This document shows, piece after piece, positions 44,480 to 56,042 of a stretch of 64,000 nucleotides of DNA. The stretch lies in assembly GCA_964019415.1 (NCBI GenBank), contig OZ025872.1, positions 1,624,199 to 1,688,198 of the forward strand, written 5' to 3'. Numbering within the stretch: the first letter of the stretch is position 1; every line of letters starts with the position of its first letter. This stretch comes from Ianthella basta (lineage: Eukaryota; Porifera; Demospongiae; Verongiida; Ianthellidae). The notes under the pieces were generated by a model. That model was not told where the DNA came from. It searched no databases and worked only from the letters and a program-made list of their open reading frames with translations. The translations under genes were made by a program, and so were the position numbers.

Positions 44480-46190
44480 TACTGTAAGTCAAAACTTAAC
44501 TAGGCACTAAAGTGCTAAACTCTCGGCCCAATAACCTGGAAATTAAGCTTCAGTCATCTAAACGAAATGTTAATTAGAAGATGTAGGCCTGTATTTAGAG
44601 CTGGCGCATGGAGTGCTGCCCTGAGGACACACCTTGTTCAGGCATATCACACCACGTGGTTGAGCTCAATATCCAGTGATTAAGATACGCGCACACGTTA
44701 TATAGCGAGACACAAACACAATGCAAAACCAGCAACTAAAACACTGCGTCACCGTCGTGGTCGAGAGCAAGGTCAGATGATTAGAATACGCTTATGTACA
44801 AGTAAAGGTAAACAAAATGTCTGACAGCTGTGCTATAATAGCTTTGATGCATATTCTGTAGCTTTGCAAAGAGGCTGTATTACAAATGAACTCGTTTTAA
44901 TGGATTCTTTGCAGCGCTGTAGTGATCCATAGGTCTTCTTGGCTAATTTATTACTGTTTGGAATGAAGGCACTAAAGTGCTAAACCCTCAGCGTAATAAC
45001 CTATAGAGAAAGTTTTACTCATCCGAATCAAAATGTTAATTAGAATGTATGGCTCTATATTAAGAGCTGGTGTTAGGTCAAAGTACTGCATTGGAGAATG
45101 ATAGCAATTATTGTTATTGCATTGTAGTAAACTATACTATTTTCAGACATGCATTAAGGCAACAGAGCTGACTCTGCAATATGAGCAATTATTACATCAT
45201 AGTACACTATGCTATTTTTAGAGGTGGTAACCAGCCAGTGCGCAGCAATCTAGCAATTACGACATCATGGCAAATACTTAGAGCAGCCAACACCTTGAGC
45301 TGGATGTGGCATCGTTAAAGGCTGATATTGCAATTGCATCCAAAACTGTAACACTTTCATCACGGGAGATCCTGATGACTTCCAGAATGTACCGCACTGA
45401 TCGGTTGTTAAGCGCATCCCCTTTACAAGCGCATAACCTCTGTTAAGCGCACATTTCTTTATCAGTTTTTCACCCTAATTGTTAGGTGCATAGTGATTTC
45501 AGGGATTCACCCCTTCTATTAGGCGCATAAAAAGACTCCCTGGTAACCTAGCCACTTGCCTGAAGTGAAATAATGACTATAAGCTAGTAAAAATAATGCT
45601 TAAATGAGAACTCGCTCACTGCACTACGCGGCGGCCATTTAATATAATGTTTGCATATCATTATAATTTCTTTAACCATTCGTTTGTTAAGCGCATATCC
45701 TGTATTGGGCACATATTTTCTTCCTGCCAGAGCTATAAGCACATGCGCTTAATAACCGATCAGTACGGTATGTAAATCAAAGTGTTGAAAGTGAAGGACC
45801 AAGTGGAATTTGGAACAAGAATGAAACAGGTTCTGTAAAATATGAAATATCTCACTCAATGGAGTACTGCCCTGAGGACACAGGGTACCTTCCTTCAGGC
45901 CAAAGAACACACCTTCCTTCAGGCCAAAAAAAACATTTGGTCCAGAGCAACCACCAGAGATGACCATACACACGTGCGCTACATAGCTATGCGCAATCAA
46001 TGGCAAAGTGGGCAACTAAAGCTCCGTGTGGCAACCAAAATGGCTGACTGGTGCGCTACTACGTAGCTTCGAAGCCAATTCTGTACCTTTGCAAAGAGGT
46101 TATTTTACAAAAAAAACGCTCATTTTAATTCAATCTTTCATAGCGCCAAGGCAATCCGTAGGTCTTCTTGTCCGATTTGTTACTGTATGT
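44480..46190. repeat. Cluster of diverged direct repeats
   Basis: Sequence starting GGCACTAAAGTGCTAAAC at about 44502 recurs at about 44967. AGTACTGCCCTGAGGACAC at about 45861 recalls GAGTGCTGCCCTGAGGACAC at 44611. A stretch around TTTGCAAAGAGG at 44870 recurs near 46090. At least two and a half copies of one unknown family, all in the same direction. No coding capacity. Confidence 0.65.
45392..45768. mobile_element. Short pogo-like MITE
   Basis: 377 bases, ends CCGCACTGATCGGTTGTTAA and (reversed) CCGTACTGATCGGTTATTAA, TA duplicated on both sides. Inner repeats of GTTAAGCGCATA recall the TTAATCCGCCA repeats of the Tigger at 28231. No coding capacity. Confidence 0.85.
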
Positions 46191-46204
46191 AAAGCTGAAA
46201 TGAA

Positions 46205-46352
<148 letters not shown>

Positions 46353-46587
46353 ACCAACTACTGTAACCCTGCAGCACATGCACACCGAGGGCAATGTGCA
46401 AGCATGTGTGTGTTTGCATGTAGGTGTGATAGAGACAGAGATATCTTAGCTCTTCACCAATGTGGAATGCTTTCTTAAACAAATGATAGTGATGTATATG
46501 AAGCAGTCTATACAGTTGGTGCATGTGTCACTATCAAGTTGTTATAGTGCAGTACTTGTCAAAGTGTGCTACTACAGTATAGCTCAC

Positions 46588-46812
46588 TTTTCAGCTCCTT
46601 AACATTGCAGCCATGTTCCTCCAGCACTTGAATGGCTTCCTGCACTATCTCTGCAGGTTTGGTTAACAAGACTTCAACAAGATAGTCCTCCCACTCCTGC
46701 TCCGCCACTCCAAAACGTACAGTGAAAGGATCTAACCTCCACCTACTCTTACTAGCCACCTCAGAGCACTCTTTTGCTGTTAGGAGGTGTCTAGTGAAAA
46801 GCTCAATCAATA
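46588..46812 (-). CDS. Death-fold (CARD-like) exon, copy 6, with 14-codon insert
   Basis: 225 bases (75 codons), open, phase 1-1, acceptor CACCCTGCAG, donor A|GTGAGCTATAC. Reads LIELFTRHLLTAKECSEVAS, an added RLDPFTVRFGVAEQ, then EWEDYLVEVLLTKPAEIVQE and EEHGCNVKELK. The insert falls in the loop between helices 2 and 3 where the other copies read KGRREWED, a place where a death fold could tolerate extra length. It is a clean 42-base addition. Its source is not apparent in the window. Confidence 0.68.
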
Positions 46813-47105
46813 CTGCAGGGTGTGAATAGGTTTAGAAATCACTTGACCACTCACTGCTGCAGTGTACTGTGTACACATTTTCACCACACAGTATACACTC
46901 AACGTTCAGACACATGTAAATGGAACCACAAAGTAAGACCACTCCTACCCCTACCCCTGCACTCTTATTACCATGTACATCAAGTAAGCACCATTCCCAC
47001 AATCACCCTACCACAGTCCCTAGCACATAGCCTTATTCTACATATACAGTAGGCAGAATAGCCTACCGTTTCTTCTCGAATAATCCATTTACATACTATT
47101 GTACT

Positions 47106-47139
<34 letters not shown>

Positions 47140-47289
47140 TGAAAAATGGCTGACTGGTGAAGTGTGGTGTCGCCTAGCTCCTCTTTAAGGGGCCACCGCC
47201 CCTTTAGCGTTCCAGCATTAGAGGAAGTTGACGGTCAGGAATCAAAGAGAAGTACCACCAGAAGTTTTGGTCAGGTTAGAGTGTCTTCT

Positions 47290-47345
47290 TTTTGGGGCGC
47301 CCCTATATTGTTTTCAGATTTAGGTATTCGTATGGCTTCATGTTC

Positions 47346-47388
<43 letters not shown>

Positions 47389-48140
47389 ATTTTGCAAATG
47401 GCGGCACTCAGGTCAATCTTTACAAAGCTTAAAATCATCTCCATTGGCGCTTCGCCGTATCTCAATCGAACGAAATGTGTTCAAGAAGATGTGTTGATAG
47501 ATTGATACTCGTAAAAAGCCTAACGAAAGACTCTTCTGCGAGAAAGAGCTCCAATTATCACTGACAGACATTGTAAAATGGCCGCGCTCGACGCTCTCTG
47601 TTTGCTAGGCTCATAATCGTCATTCTTCGTATTTCGCCGTGTACCCAAGGAACGCAAAGTCTTTCTAGTACATGTTCAAGTAATAGTATTGTAGAAGAAA
47701 GTTTATCTAACTATTCTCTTGCGAGGTACAGCCCCAAATACAACAGAGGTCGAATGACCCATTGGCCAAAGAGAGACAAATCGAATCATGGCATTACCAC
47801 TTAGGGTAGCGGTTTTAGCCAGCACACTCCTACTCAAGGCACTAATAAACATGTACATCCTCATTCAGAATGTTATGTAGATCAAAAAGCATCAGCAAAG
47901 CATTTTGACAGTTTGGTAGGGGTGCTTTCACTGGATGACTTCCTGGTCTGGAGACTTGAAACTCTTGCAGCCCCAGTCTATGGCATCATGATGTATCTTT
48001 CATACCAGCAGCAATGCTGCATACCCAGCTATGTGAACTATTGAACATACACAGGGAAGTTGTTAGCAAGTAGTTCGAGTTCTGGGGCGCCCGGCGCCCC
48101 ACGAGTTTTTTTTAACTCGAAATACTTGTTTCTTTCCTAC
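47290..48140. mobile_element. Hairpin-ended element, copy A
   Basis: About 850 bases starting TTTTTGGGGCGCCCCTATAT and ending with a hairpin GTTCGAGTT ... AACTCGAAATACTTG around GGGGCGCCCGGCGCCCC. Copy B at 55158 shares both ends and patches between. An (AT)n tract lies at 47344-47385. No coding capacity; the class is unknown. Confidence 0.65.
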
Positions 48141-48714
48141 GGAGGATTAAGGTGATTACTATTTGTATTGTCAGTCCCTAGGTTAGGTTAGGTTAGGTTA
48201 GGTAATCTTATTTGACGTGGGAAAGCCACTAGCCACAGGCTACTCCAAAGGCACCCACAAAATAAAAGGAGAAAAAGGGTGGGATGAGGTAAATGAAAAA
48301 GATGCATTTGTGATTTGAGTTGAGTTAGATACATTTGTCAGATATTAGGTTAAAAGAGCAAAATCAATAATTGTATGGTACACGCAGAAATGGCAGAGAA
48401 ATGTATGAGGGAATTCATGCAAAATGTTTATACAAAGAAAAATTAGCTCATCAAATTGTACAGTTTGCAGAAAGTAGAAAAGTCTTTGGACACCCGAACA
48501 TGGCTAGGTAGGGATCGCCACGCCAAAGCACCTGCAAAGCTGAAAGCTTTATGTCCAAAGGAGGAACGAGTTACAGAGAGGTTGAGCTGCTTCGTGGTTG
48601 ATGCACGGGTGTAGTGGGTTGATGGAGTGTCAAAAAGGCATGTCAGGTACGGAGGAGACAGGGAGTTCAAACACTTGTACATTGTTTGACACATGTGAAA
48701 CTTTCTTCTGTCGC

Positions 48715-50223
48715 TTAAGGTTGTAAATTGAAGCTCCTGTCTGGCAGATGAGGCAGAGTAAAGGCGAGGCTTGTGAAGGACAAGATGACAACCATAATTG
48801 AAAGAGTATCAAGACGTTTAGCGTCAGAAGTGGTACAGTTGAACCACACAACATCACAATAGTCAAAGGTCAGAATGACATAGGACTTGAAGTAGAGCAG
48901 AAGAAGGGATTTAGGAAGAAACCAAGATAGATGCCGAAGTAAGTTCAAACTGCGAGAGACCTTTGTGCTGATGTGGGCAATGTGGTCACCCCAGGTCAAG
49001 GTGTCATTCAAGAGCACGTCAAGAAACTTCATCACTCGAACCTGTTCAATGGGAAGACCAACAATAAACAGCTCCAGGTTACCATCAACTTTCTTCCATG
49101 ATGAGTGGATCAGCATACACTTTGACTTCAGAGCATTAAGCTTTAGACCATTTTTCAGCATCCAAATGTTGGCTAAGTTGAGGCAGAGTTGAAGAGAAGA
49201 ATTCAGGGAAGGAAGATTATCGCTAGTGATGTAGATGGAAGTATCATCAGCAAAAAGGACAGTGGAATCTGGGGGAAGTGCTTTGGGAAGGTCATTGATG
49301 AATGCAGAAAATAAGGTAGGACCAAGAACTGAACCTTGTGGGACACCAGAGGAAGGGTAGCCAACTGAAGAGAAGCTGTCACCAACACGTGTCACCTGAG
49401 ATCTATTAGAAAGATAAGACCGAAACCAAGAAACTGTAGAGGAAGACAGGCCAAGGAGAGAGAGTTTAGCAAACAGAAGGTCATGGTTAACAGAATCAAA
49501 GGCTTTGGAGATGTCAAGGAAAACAACACCAACAAACTGTTTTCTATCTAGTGCCTTGCACCAGGAGTCAGTGCAGTGAAGAAGTGTTTGAGTTGAGTGC
49601 TGAGGGCGAAAACCAGATTGAAGAGGGAAGACAAGATTGTTGGAATGCAGGTGAGAGGACAATTGCTCATTCACACATCTTTCTAACAGTTTACTGCAAG
49701 CAGGAAGAAGAGAGATGGGCCGATAGTTAGAAGGAGTAGTACGGTCCCCACCTTTGTGCAGAGGCATGATTGAAGCACACTTCCAAGGTTGAGGGAAGAC
49801 AGAAGAGGAGATGGAGGAGTTCAGAATGGAGCACAAGGGGTAGCAGATAACTGACTTGGCAGCAATTAGGGTGGATGAAGGAATCATGTCAAGCCCAGTG
49901 GCGCATCGTGGTTTAAAAGTCGAAAGAGTTTCTTTGCACCATGCAGGAGTGGTTGGAGAGAGATTTAGGACAGGGACTAAAGTAGTGTAAGTAGAAGAGG
50001 ACAAAGCAGTGTCTGGAGGTGAGGCCTTGGAACTGACTGCGACAAAGTAGTTGTTCAGCACATTAGCAAAGGACTTATGGTCGGGGATGACGGAAGTCCC
50101 GCAATCCATTTGGTCCTTTCTGCAAGCTTGTTTAAGTGATTTCCACAGGGTGGAGGGATGAGTCTTGGTGGATATGAGGTGAAGGAAGTACTCCTTTTTG
50201 GCCTGCCTCTGTAAAAAGACCAC
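48715..50223 (-). CDS. L2-like LINE reverse transcriptase
   Basis: 502 open residues. Landmarks: KPRCATGLDMIPSSTL, WKCASIMPLHKGGDRTTPSN, YRPISLLPACSKLLERCV, PLQSGFRPQHSTQTLL, VVFLDISKAFDSVNHDLL (first catalytic Asp), GVPQGSVLGPTLFSAFIND and VLFADDTSIYITS (the FADD catalytic pair), followed by LNALKSKCMLIHSSW and a thumb region. This is target-primed reverse transcriptase of the CR1/L2 group. The C-terminal SLPSHVRVSKDFSTFCKLYN lies beyond in another frame. Confidence 0.92.
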   Translation of the reverse strand: MVFLQRQAKKEYFLHLISTKTHPSTLWKSLKQACRKDQMDCGTSVIPDHKSFANVLNNYFVAVSSKASPPDTALSSSTYTTLVPVLNLSPTTPAWCKETLSTFKPRCATGLDMIPSSTLIAAKSVICYPLCSILNSSISSSVFPQPWKCASIMPLHKGGDRTTPSNYRPISLLPACSKLLERCVNEQLSSHLHSNNLVFPLQSGFRPQHSTQTLLHCTDSWCKALDRKQFVGVVFLDISKAFDSVNHDLLFAKLSLLGLSSSTVSWFRSYLSNRSQVTRVGDSFSSVGYPSSGVPQGSVLGPTLFSAFINDLPKALPPDSTVLFADDTSIYITSDNLPSLNSSLQLCLNLANIWMLKNGLKLNALKSKCMLIHSSWKKVDGNLELFIVGLPIEQVRVMKFLDVLLNDTLTWGDHIAHISTKVSRSLNLLRHLSWFLPKSLLLLYFKSYVILTFDYCDVVWFNCTTSDAKRLDTLSIMVVILSFTSLAFTLPHLPDRSFNLQP

Positions 50224-50271
50224 ACGGTTTCTTTGTGCCTTGAACTGAGCCCACAGAAGAGAGGATGGATT

Positions 50272-51447
50272 TCACCGGTGGAGTTTGAGGAGTCTGTTTC
50301 GTTTGTCCATCTCATCCCGGATTGATTTTGATATCCATGGGGCAGGATTCTTCTTCACTCGAACAGACTTGATTGGAGCATGGACTTCAAGGATCTCTTG
50401 GAATAGGGTGTTGAAAGCACTCACTTTGTCATCAACATAATCAAACAGGTCAATAATGCACCATGGCACAGTCCAGAGATCTTCGACAAAATCAGCTTCA
50501 GAGAAATGCTTAAATGATCTACGCTTAGTTGAAGATGGAGCAGATTTCAACACAGGAAGGGCAAGGTCTAGGAGAATGGGAAGATGATCAGTGATAGCAC
50601 AGTCAAGAATCAATGAACTGGAGATAGGGACATCCGGGGTGGTAATAATGAGATCAATGAGTGAGCTGGATGATTCGGAGATCCTGGTGGGCTGGGAGAT
50701 TGGTTGAGTTAAAGAGTGAGAAGCTAGGAAGTCATGGAATAGTTTGGTGTTAGGTTTGGTCAAGTCAGACATGTCAATGTTCAGATCGCCACAAGCAACA
50801 ACATACTTTTTAGCAATAGACATTGACTCAATACTGGAACAAGCATCATGTATTGACTGACACGGAGGACCAGGGGGACGATAAAAACAACCAACAGCAA
50901 GGGGAGATGGAAACAGACTTGATTCTACAGCAACCCATAATGACTCAAGACCAGAAGCAGGAGTATCTCGTGACAGAGTTGAGCACTTTAGATAGTTTGC
51001 ACAAAATACGGTAACACCACCACCACAGCGGTTACGATCTAGACGGGTTACAGAATAGCCAGGTATGGAGATCTCACCATCACTGATCCCATCGTCCAAC
51101 CAGGTTTCAGAAACGGCTAAGATATCAGGGCATTGGGAAGCAGCAAGTAGGGCGATATCGTCCAAATGCCGGATCAGGCTGCGCGCGTTCAGGTGCATGA
51201 TTCTCAGCTTCTTCGTCTTCGCCTTACTCCAAGGGGAATGATCTTGGCATGTAGGTCCGGGATTTGCCTCAACATCGCCGCACAGGACAAGCAAGAGGAA
51301 CCATGGACTGACCGGTGCATTGGGTGGAAGGGAGTACCTCTTACGCCGGGCGAAGCAGCGAACATCAACCCGCCGCGGCAAGGGTTGCTTGCCCGAACGT
51401 AACGCGAGGGCTGCTGACAATGGTACCTTCAGTTCAGGGCCAAACAA
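50272..51447 (-). CDS. L2-like LINE N-terminus: 2A-like motif and endonuclease
   Basis: 391 residues. Residues 1-56 are basic then hydrophobic (SPWFLLLVLC), followed by GDVEANPGP at residues 57-65, a full 2A consensus. From LRIMHLNARSLIRHLDDIAL the apurinic-type endonuclease begins: ILAVSETWLDDGISDGEI (catalytic Glu), VVACGDLNIDMSD, LIDLIITTP and CAITDHLPILLDL (catalytic Asp-His). It ends RNRLLKLHR at a stop, after which the same frame continues into the reverse transcriptase. N-terminal 2As are known in several animal LINE clades, where skipping detaches a short leader. Confidence 0.9.
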   Translation of the reverse strand: MFGPELKVPLSAALALRSGKQPLPRRVDVRCFARRKRYSLPPNAPVSPWFLLLVLCGDVEANPGPTCQDHSPWSKAKTKKLRIMHLNARSLIRHLDDIALLAASQCPDILAVSETWLDDGISDGEISIPGYSVTRLDRNRCGGGVTVFCANYLKCSTLSRDTPASGLESLWVAVESSLFPSPLAVGCFYRPPGPPCQSIHDACSSIESMSIAKKYVVACGDLNIDMSDLTKPNTKLFHDFLASHSLTQPISQPTRISESSSSLIDLIITTPDVPISSSLILDCAITDHLPILLDLALPVLKSAPSSTKRRSFKHFSEADFVEDLWTVPWCIIDLFDYVDDKVSAFNTLFQEILEVHAPIKSVRVKKNPAPWISKSIRDEMDKRNRLLKLHR

Positions 51448-51806
51448 AGCATCTCCTGTGAGACCAGGACATACCTATCTGATTCTGACTGACTGAGGAC
51501 TTGAGGCAACCTGCGCCGCGAGAACGAGAAGAGCAACTGTAACAACAACTTTCCTACCGACCGCCATTTTTTCCCTATTTTGCGACATCTGCGTACCATC
51601 GGAAACACCACTGTTGCTGCGTATCGTCGGGAGTAGTCCAGAGTGCAGCGACAGCGCACCTGCTTAGGTCTTGCTAGCCAATGTATGTTACTTTCAAGCA
51701 TGAGAGGATGACTCAGGATTCGCCGCGGCGAGAAGCGACTAGTTGCAGTCGTTTGTGACTCGACAAGGGCAAGGGAGAGGCACAAAGAGACTTGTTTCAA
51801 CGTAGA

Positions 51807-52735
51807 CAGCAATGTAGAAGACTTGCAGTAGCTTCATGGAACGTTCGAACACTGGTGAAAGACGTAGGGGATGCATGCATTTGTAGAAAAAGTCGTCGGG
51901 AGCACGGAGACGAACGTATTGGTGCTCAGACGGTAGATCGAAAGCTAGACCTATTGGTACGGGAACTTAAGAGATATGGTGTGTCAGTGGCTGGTATTCA
52001 AGAAACAAAATGGTTTGGCAATGATTTGTGGGTAGCAGATGGGTACACCCTTTTACACTCGGGCGACCTTTGCCTAGTGAAAGTGACAGAGCGGTTAGGA
52101 ATGAAGGAGTGGGGATTGTACTGGATACAAAAGCCACAGCAGCATGGAAGGAAGCAGGGGAGAAGTGGGAAGCAGTGAGTTCACGAACTGTTACAGCCAC
52201 ACTAATGTTATCCAAAGCAGGGCAAAGGAAGCCTGGTGGTGGATCAAGAGAAGCTAAGAAGTAGTACATGACAGTGGTGTCTGCGTATGCACCCACAGCA
52301 AAGGCTCCCTCTAGTGTGAAGTGGAAATTCTTAGCAGACTTGCAAGATGTGCTCGACAAGATACCCCAGTCTGATATTCTTATCATGCTAGGTGATTTCA
52401 ACGCTCGAGTTGGCATGAGTGATTCAGAGAATGACCCTTGGGCAGGAGTGCGTGGAAGACATAGTACGACTGATGTTAATGAAGCTGGCGAGGAGTTCTT
52501 AGAATTTTGTGCTATAAACCAACTCACAATAATGAACACCCGGTTTGCAAAGAAAGAAATACATCTTGGAACTTGGATGCATCGAGCCACAAAGTGCAAT
52601 CATATGATTGATTACATTGTAATGCGGGCTAGTCAGCACAAGCTTTGTACTGATGTGCAAGTCATGGGGGGAGCGAATTGTTGGACGGATCACCAAATGG
52701 TGAGGGCCAAAGTGTGTGTATATTGCCCACTCTAG
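51807..52735 (+). pseudogene. RTE-like LINE endonuclease
   Basis: Two main pieces: 51807-52050 with RRLAVASWNVRTLV and VSVAGIQETKWFG (Asn and Glu of the metal site), then 52268-52735 with VVSAYAPTAKAPSSVKWKF, ILIMLGDFNARVGMSD, GEEFLEFCAINQLTIMNTRF and NCWTDHQMVRAKV (Asp-His end). These are in order and nearly complete for the domain but in different frames, with an insert-like disruption between them. Confidence 0.85.
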
Positions 52736-52973
52736 AAGGAACAAGAAGAGGCAGGTTCCCTTTGCAGTCCACACCCTGTGCAATGAAGATATGGCTGACA
52801 CTTACCGTGAGTGCTTGTCCAAACAACTTTAAGAAACACCACACAATCCAGGGATGCCTGCTGAATGGAATTGGAAGAATCTGAAATAATGTATTGTTAA
52901 GACAGCAGAGAGCACATTAGGCTGAGCTAGACAGAAACAGCCGGATTGGTTCATTGAGAGCACTGACACCCTG

Positions 52974-54450
52974 TTGCCTCTAATTGAGATGAAGAATGTA
53001 GCTCAAAAGAGAATGTTACAGAATAACAGCACAGCGAATAGAAAGGAGTTCAGCCGACAACAAAGATTAGTCAAAGAGGCCATACAACCTGCTAAAGAGA
53101 AATGGATATTAAGGGTAGCGAGTGAAGGGGAAAAGGCTAGCAAGGATGGTAGGACGAGGTGGAATTGTATTAGGAATCTACAACTGACCCATGCTGGGCG
53201 TAAACCAGCAAAGCCTTGTGCTGTGCTGAAGAAAGATGGTATCCCAACGGCCAGCCCTGATGAAGTTAGATTACGTTGGCACAGGCATTTCTCTAGGTTG
53301 CTGAATATCCCTAGTGTGTTTCAAGAAGAGGTCATCACAGAAATGCTATCACAGCCAGTCTGTTGGGAAATTGACATTCCCCTCACTGAAGAAGAATTAC
53401 GAATGGCACTTGACAAACTTAAATGTGGTAAGGCAGGCGGAAGGACAGGGATACTACCTGAGATGATCCTGGCAGGGGACAAAGAGCTCTGGAGCAGGTT
53501 ACATCAGCTGATACTGGAGGTATGGGAGGAACACCAGGTTGTTGCTGACTGGCAAGATGCACAGATTGTACCCATTCCTAAGAAGGGCGATCTCCATCAG
53601 TGTGACAACGGGAGGAGTATCAGCCTCTTGAATGTTGTGGGTAAGGTCTTTGCTAGGATCATGCAGGAGAGGCTACAGACCATCGCAGAGAGGGTCCTTC
53701 CAGAATCCCAATGTGGGTTCAGGAGTGGCAGGGGGTGTATTGATATGATCTTCACTGCTAGGCAGATGATTGAGAAGGCTGGAGAGCACAATGATACTTT
53801 GTTCATCCTGTTTGTTGATCTTCAAAAGGCTTATGACTCAGTCCCATGAAAGGCCTTGTGGCAAGTGCTTCAGAAGTGTGGGTTCCACCAACCATGCTCA
53901 GTATAATAAGATCATTTCATGAGGGTACGCATGTGGAAGTTAGAGTAGGTAGCACAGTTACAGACAGCTTTGAAGTGCAGAATGGTCTCAAGCAAGGATG
54001 CACTATGGCTCCAACATTGTTCAACATCTACCTTAGTGAGGTGGTGGCGGATTGGAGGAATCGTTGCCCAGAAGTTGGGGTTAATTTGAGGTTCCGTCAT
54101 GGCAGGAGACTAGTTGGTGATTGTACTGCAAAGTCAAGATTGAAGAACATGTAACAGCAGACGATGCAGCGGTGTATGCGAGCACACGTAAGGCCTTCAA
54201 ACAGGCCACAGGGAAGTTTATCTAAACGGCAAGTAGGTGGGGACTAACAGTGAGTGTTGGGAAGACCAAGGGCATGGTTGTCGGTCAACTGGAGGCAGTG
54301 GAGGATGACGCATCAGTACAACTAGACACTGGTGCAATTGAGATGGTTATTGAATTCACATATTTAGGAAGCATTGTGTCAAGTGATGGGAATCTGGCAA
54401 GGAGGTGCTATGCCGCATTGCAAAGGCTGCCAGAATTTTTGGGTGTCTGA
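52974..54450 (+). pseudogene. RTE-like LINE reverse transcriptase
   Basis: The first 291 residues are open to 53849: RMALDKLKCGKAGGRTGILP, ADWQDAQIVPIPKKGDLHQC, GRSISLLNVVGKVFARIMQE, QCGFRSGRGCIDMIFTARQM, FILFVDLQKAYDSVP. A stop there ends the piece; the next reads VQNGLKQGCTMAPTLFNIYL, another holds TADDAAVYAS (in place of the usual YADD), and 54250-54450 reads SVGKTKGMVVG. Inactive as it stands. Confidence 0.85.
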
Positions 54451-55157
54451 AGGAACCCATCTTCCAGAGTAAACACTTGTCACTAGAAACCAAGAGGGCG
54501 GTCTATCGGGATGTGGTTCTGTCCACCTTGCTGTATGGGGCAGAGACATAGACCATTAAGGCAGCACATGTTAGACGAATGACAACATTTCACAATAGAT
54601 GCCTTCGAACTATCCTCGGAGTGTCCAAGTACCAACAGTAGACAGAACTCATATCATCAGGGCAGCTAGCAACATCCTTTGACGTGGAGGAGACATTAGA
54701 AAGCATTTTTATGTCACACCGTCTACGTTGGCTTGGTCATCTGGTCCGCATGGAAGATCACAGAATGCCAAAGCAGTTGTTCTTTGGAGAGATGCTACAG
54801 ACTAGACCAGGACACGGCCCTAAAAAGAGATGGTGAGATGTAGCTAAGTCAGACTTGTACACCATTGGAGTTGCAGACGATTGGTATGAGATTGCACAGA
54901 ATAGATGGAAGTGGCTGCAAGTGTGTACAGATGGTGTAAGATCAGCTGTGAAGCATCATAGTGCACTCCTATGAACGCATCCACATGTTCGAGCTAACAG
55001 TGTGTTGGGAGATCAACTTTGAGAGCGCATGCACAGGAAGGAGAGCAAGTACCTACACCTGCTTGAAGAAGCCAGCAGTAACGGGGTGGCTGCTACCTTA
55101 TCCACCATTCAAGTTGGCTGCATAGGCTTCATTGACACCAGAAGCCTACAACCCTTT

Positions 55158-56042
55158 TGGGGTGCCGAAGGCGCCCCTATATTGTTTACACTTTTAGGTA
55201 TTCGTATGGCTTCATGTTCGTAATGGACTATGTATGTATATTTCAGGCAATTCAAGATGGCGGACTCGAGATTTACGCTTCACAAGACTCGCAATCATCT
55301 GTTCGCATTTTGCCGTCTATTTATCAAACAATATTAGTACATAGATATGTGTTTACACGTTAATACTAGTAAGAAGCCTATTGAAAGACTCTCCTGTGAG
55401 ATATAGTTCCAAATATCATAAAGACCGAGCGACGGGCATTTTAAAATAGTGACACTTTGAGACGAGTCACTATCGACTTACATTTAAGCTTCCTCTATTG
55501 CATAGTGCTTTTTAACTAGTTAATGCAGGCTTAGAACCATTTGTTCATTATAATATACCAACGCAATGATGTTCCTTGGATGAATTGGCTTGATTGCCAT
55601 CGAAAACCCTGATATTACGCATGATAGGAAGCTAGCTAGCTTCCCTCATGGAGATCATTGAGACAGCAGAACAGCACAGGGCACTTCAGGGAATCATGGC
55701 ACCAAAGTGTACAAAGGTTAGTACTCCTAGAGGAACTGAAATTACACTATGGGCAGGTAACATGTGCTGAAATGTTCCTCCATTTACAACAGACCTTGCT
55801 AGCTGACACTCTGTGCGTGTGCATGCATGTGTGCTTGTGTGTGGCTGTTCTGGTGACTTGAAACTCTTGCAAACCCAACAGTCTATTGCATCTTGATGTA
55901 TATTTCAGGCCTTCAGCATTGCTGTATCCCTTAACTTTCTGAACTACTGAACATTAATGTGGAGATTGCTAGCAAGTAGTTCGAGTTCAGGGGCGCCCTG
56001 GCACCCCACAAGTTTATTAACTCGAAATACTTGTTCACCTTG
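55158..56042. mobile_element. Hairpin-ended element, copy B
   Basis: Starts TTTTGGGGTGCCGAAGGCGC and ends with GTTCGAGTTC ... AACTCGAAATACTTGTTC around GGGGCGCCCTGGCACCCC. Same direction as copy A, clearly diverged from it in the middle. It directly follows the RTE-like LINE, so copies A and B flank the LINE pair as direct repeats. Confidence 0.65.

Larger units (their letters stand above)
48181..51500 (-). mobile_element. L2/CR1-like LINE, nearly full coding region
   Basis: Endonuclease and reverse transcriptase lie in the same minus-strand frame from 51447 to 48715, interrupted by one TGA at about 50272 (LLKLHR*NPSS); a frame change near 48715 precedes the last 84 residues (48694-48443). 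The 3' end is a short tail of ACCTA units at 48181-48202, as usual for this group. The 5' border is not exact. A 2A-like motif precedes the endonuclease. Confidence 0.9.
51700..55145 (+). mobile_element. RTE-like LINE, decayed
   Basis: Endonuclease, reverse transcriptase and tail are readable in order on the plus strand but split by many stops and frame changes. The tail holds LSTLLYGAETW, RRMTTFHNRCLRTILGV and SHRLRWLGHLVRMEDHRMPK, standard RTE-group phrases. It lies back to back (5' to 5') with the L2-like LINE and shares an unclear border with it at about 51500-51700. Confidence 0.85.

Noticed and set aside
47290-56042. Copies A and B as LTRs of one element enclosing the LINE pair
   Set aside because: The enclosed DNA is two complete, unrelated LINEs in opposite directions, no primer site or polypurine tract is seen, and the copies are too diverged.
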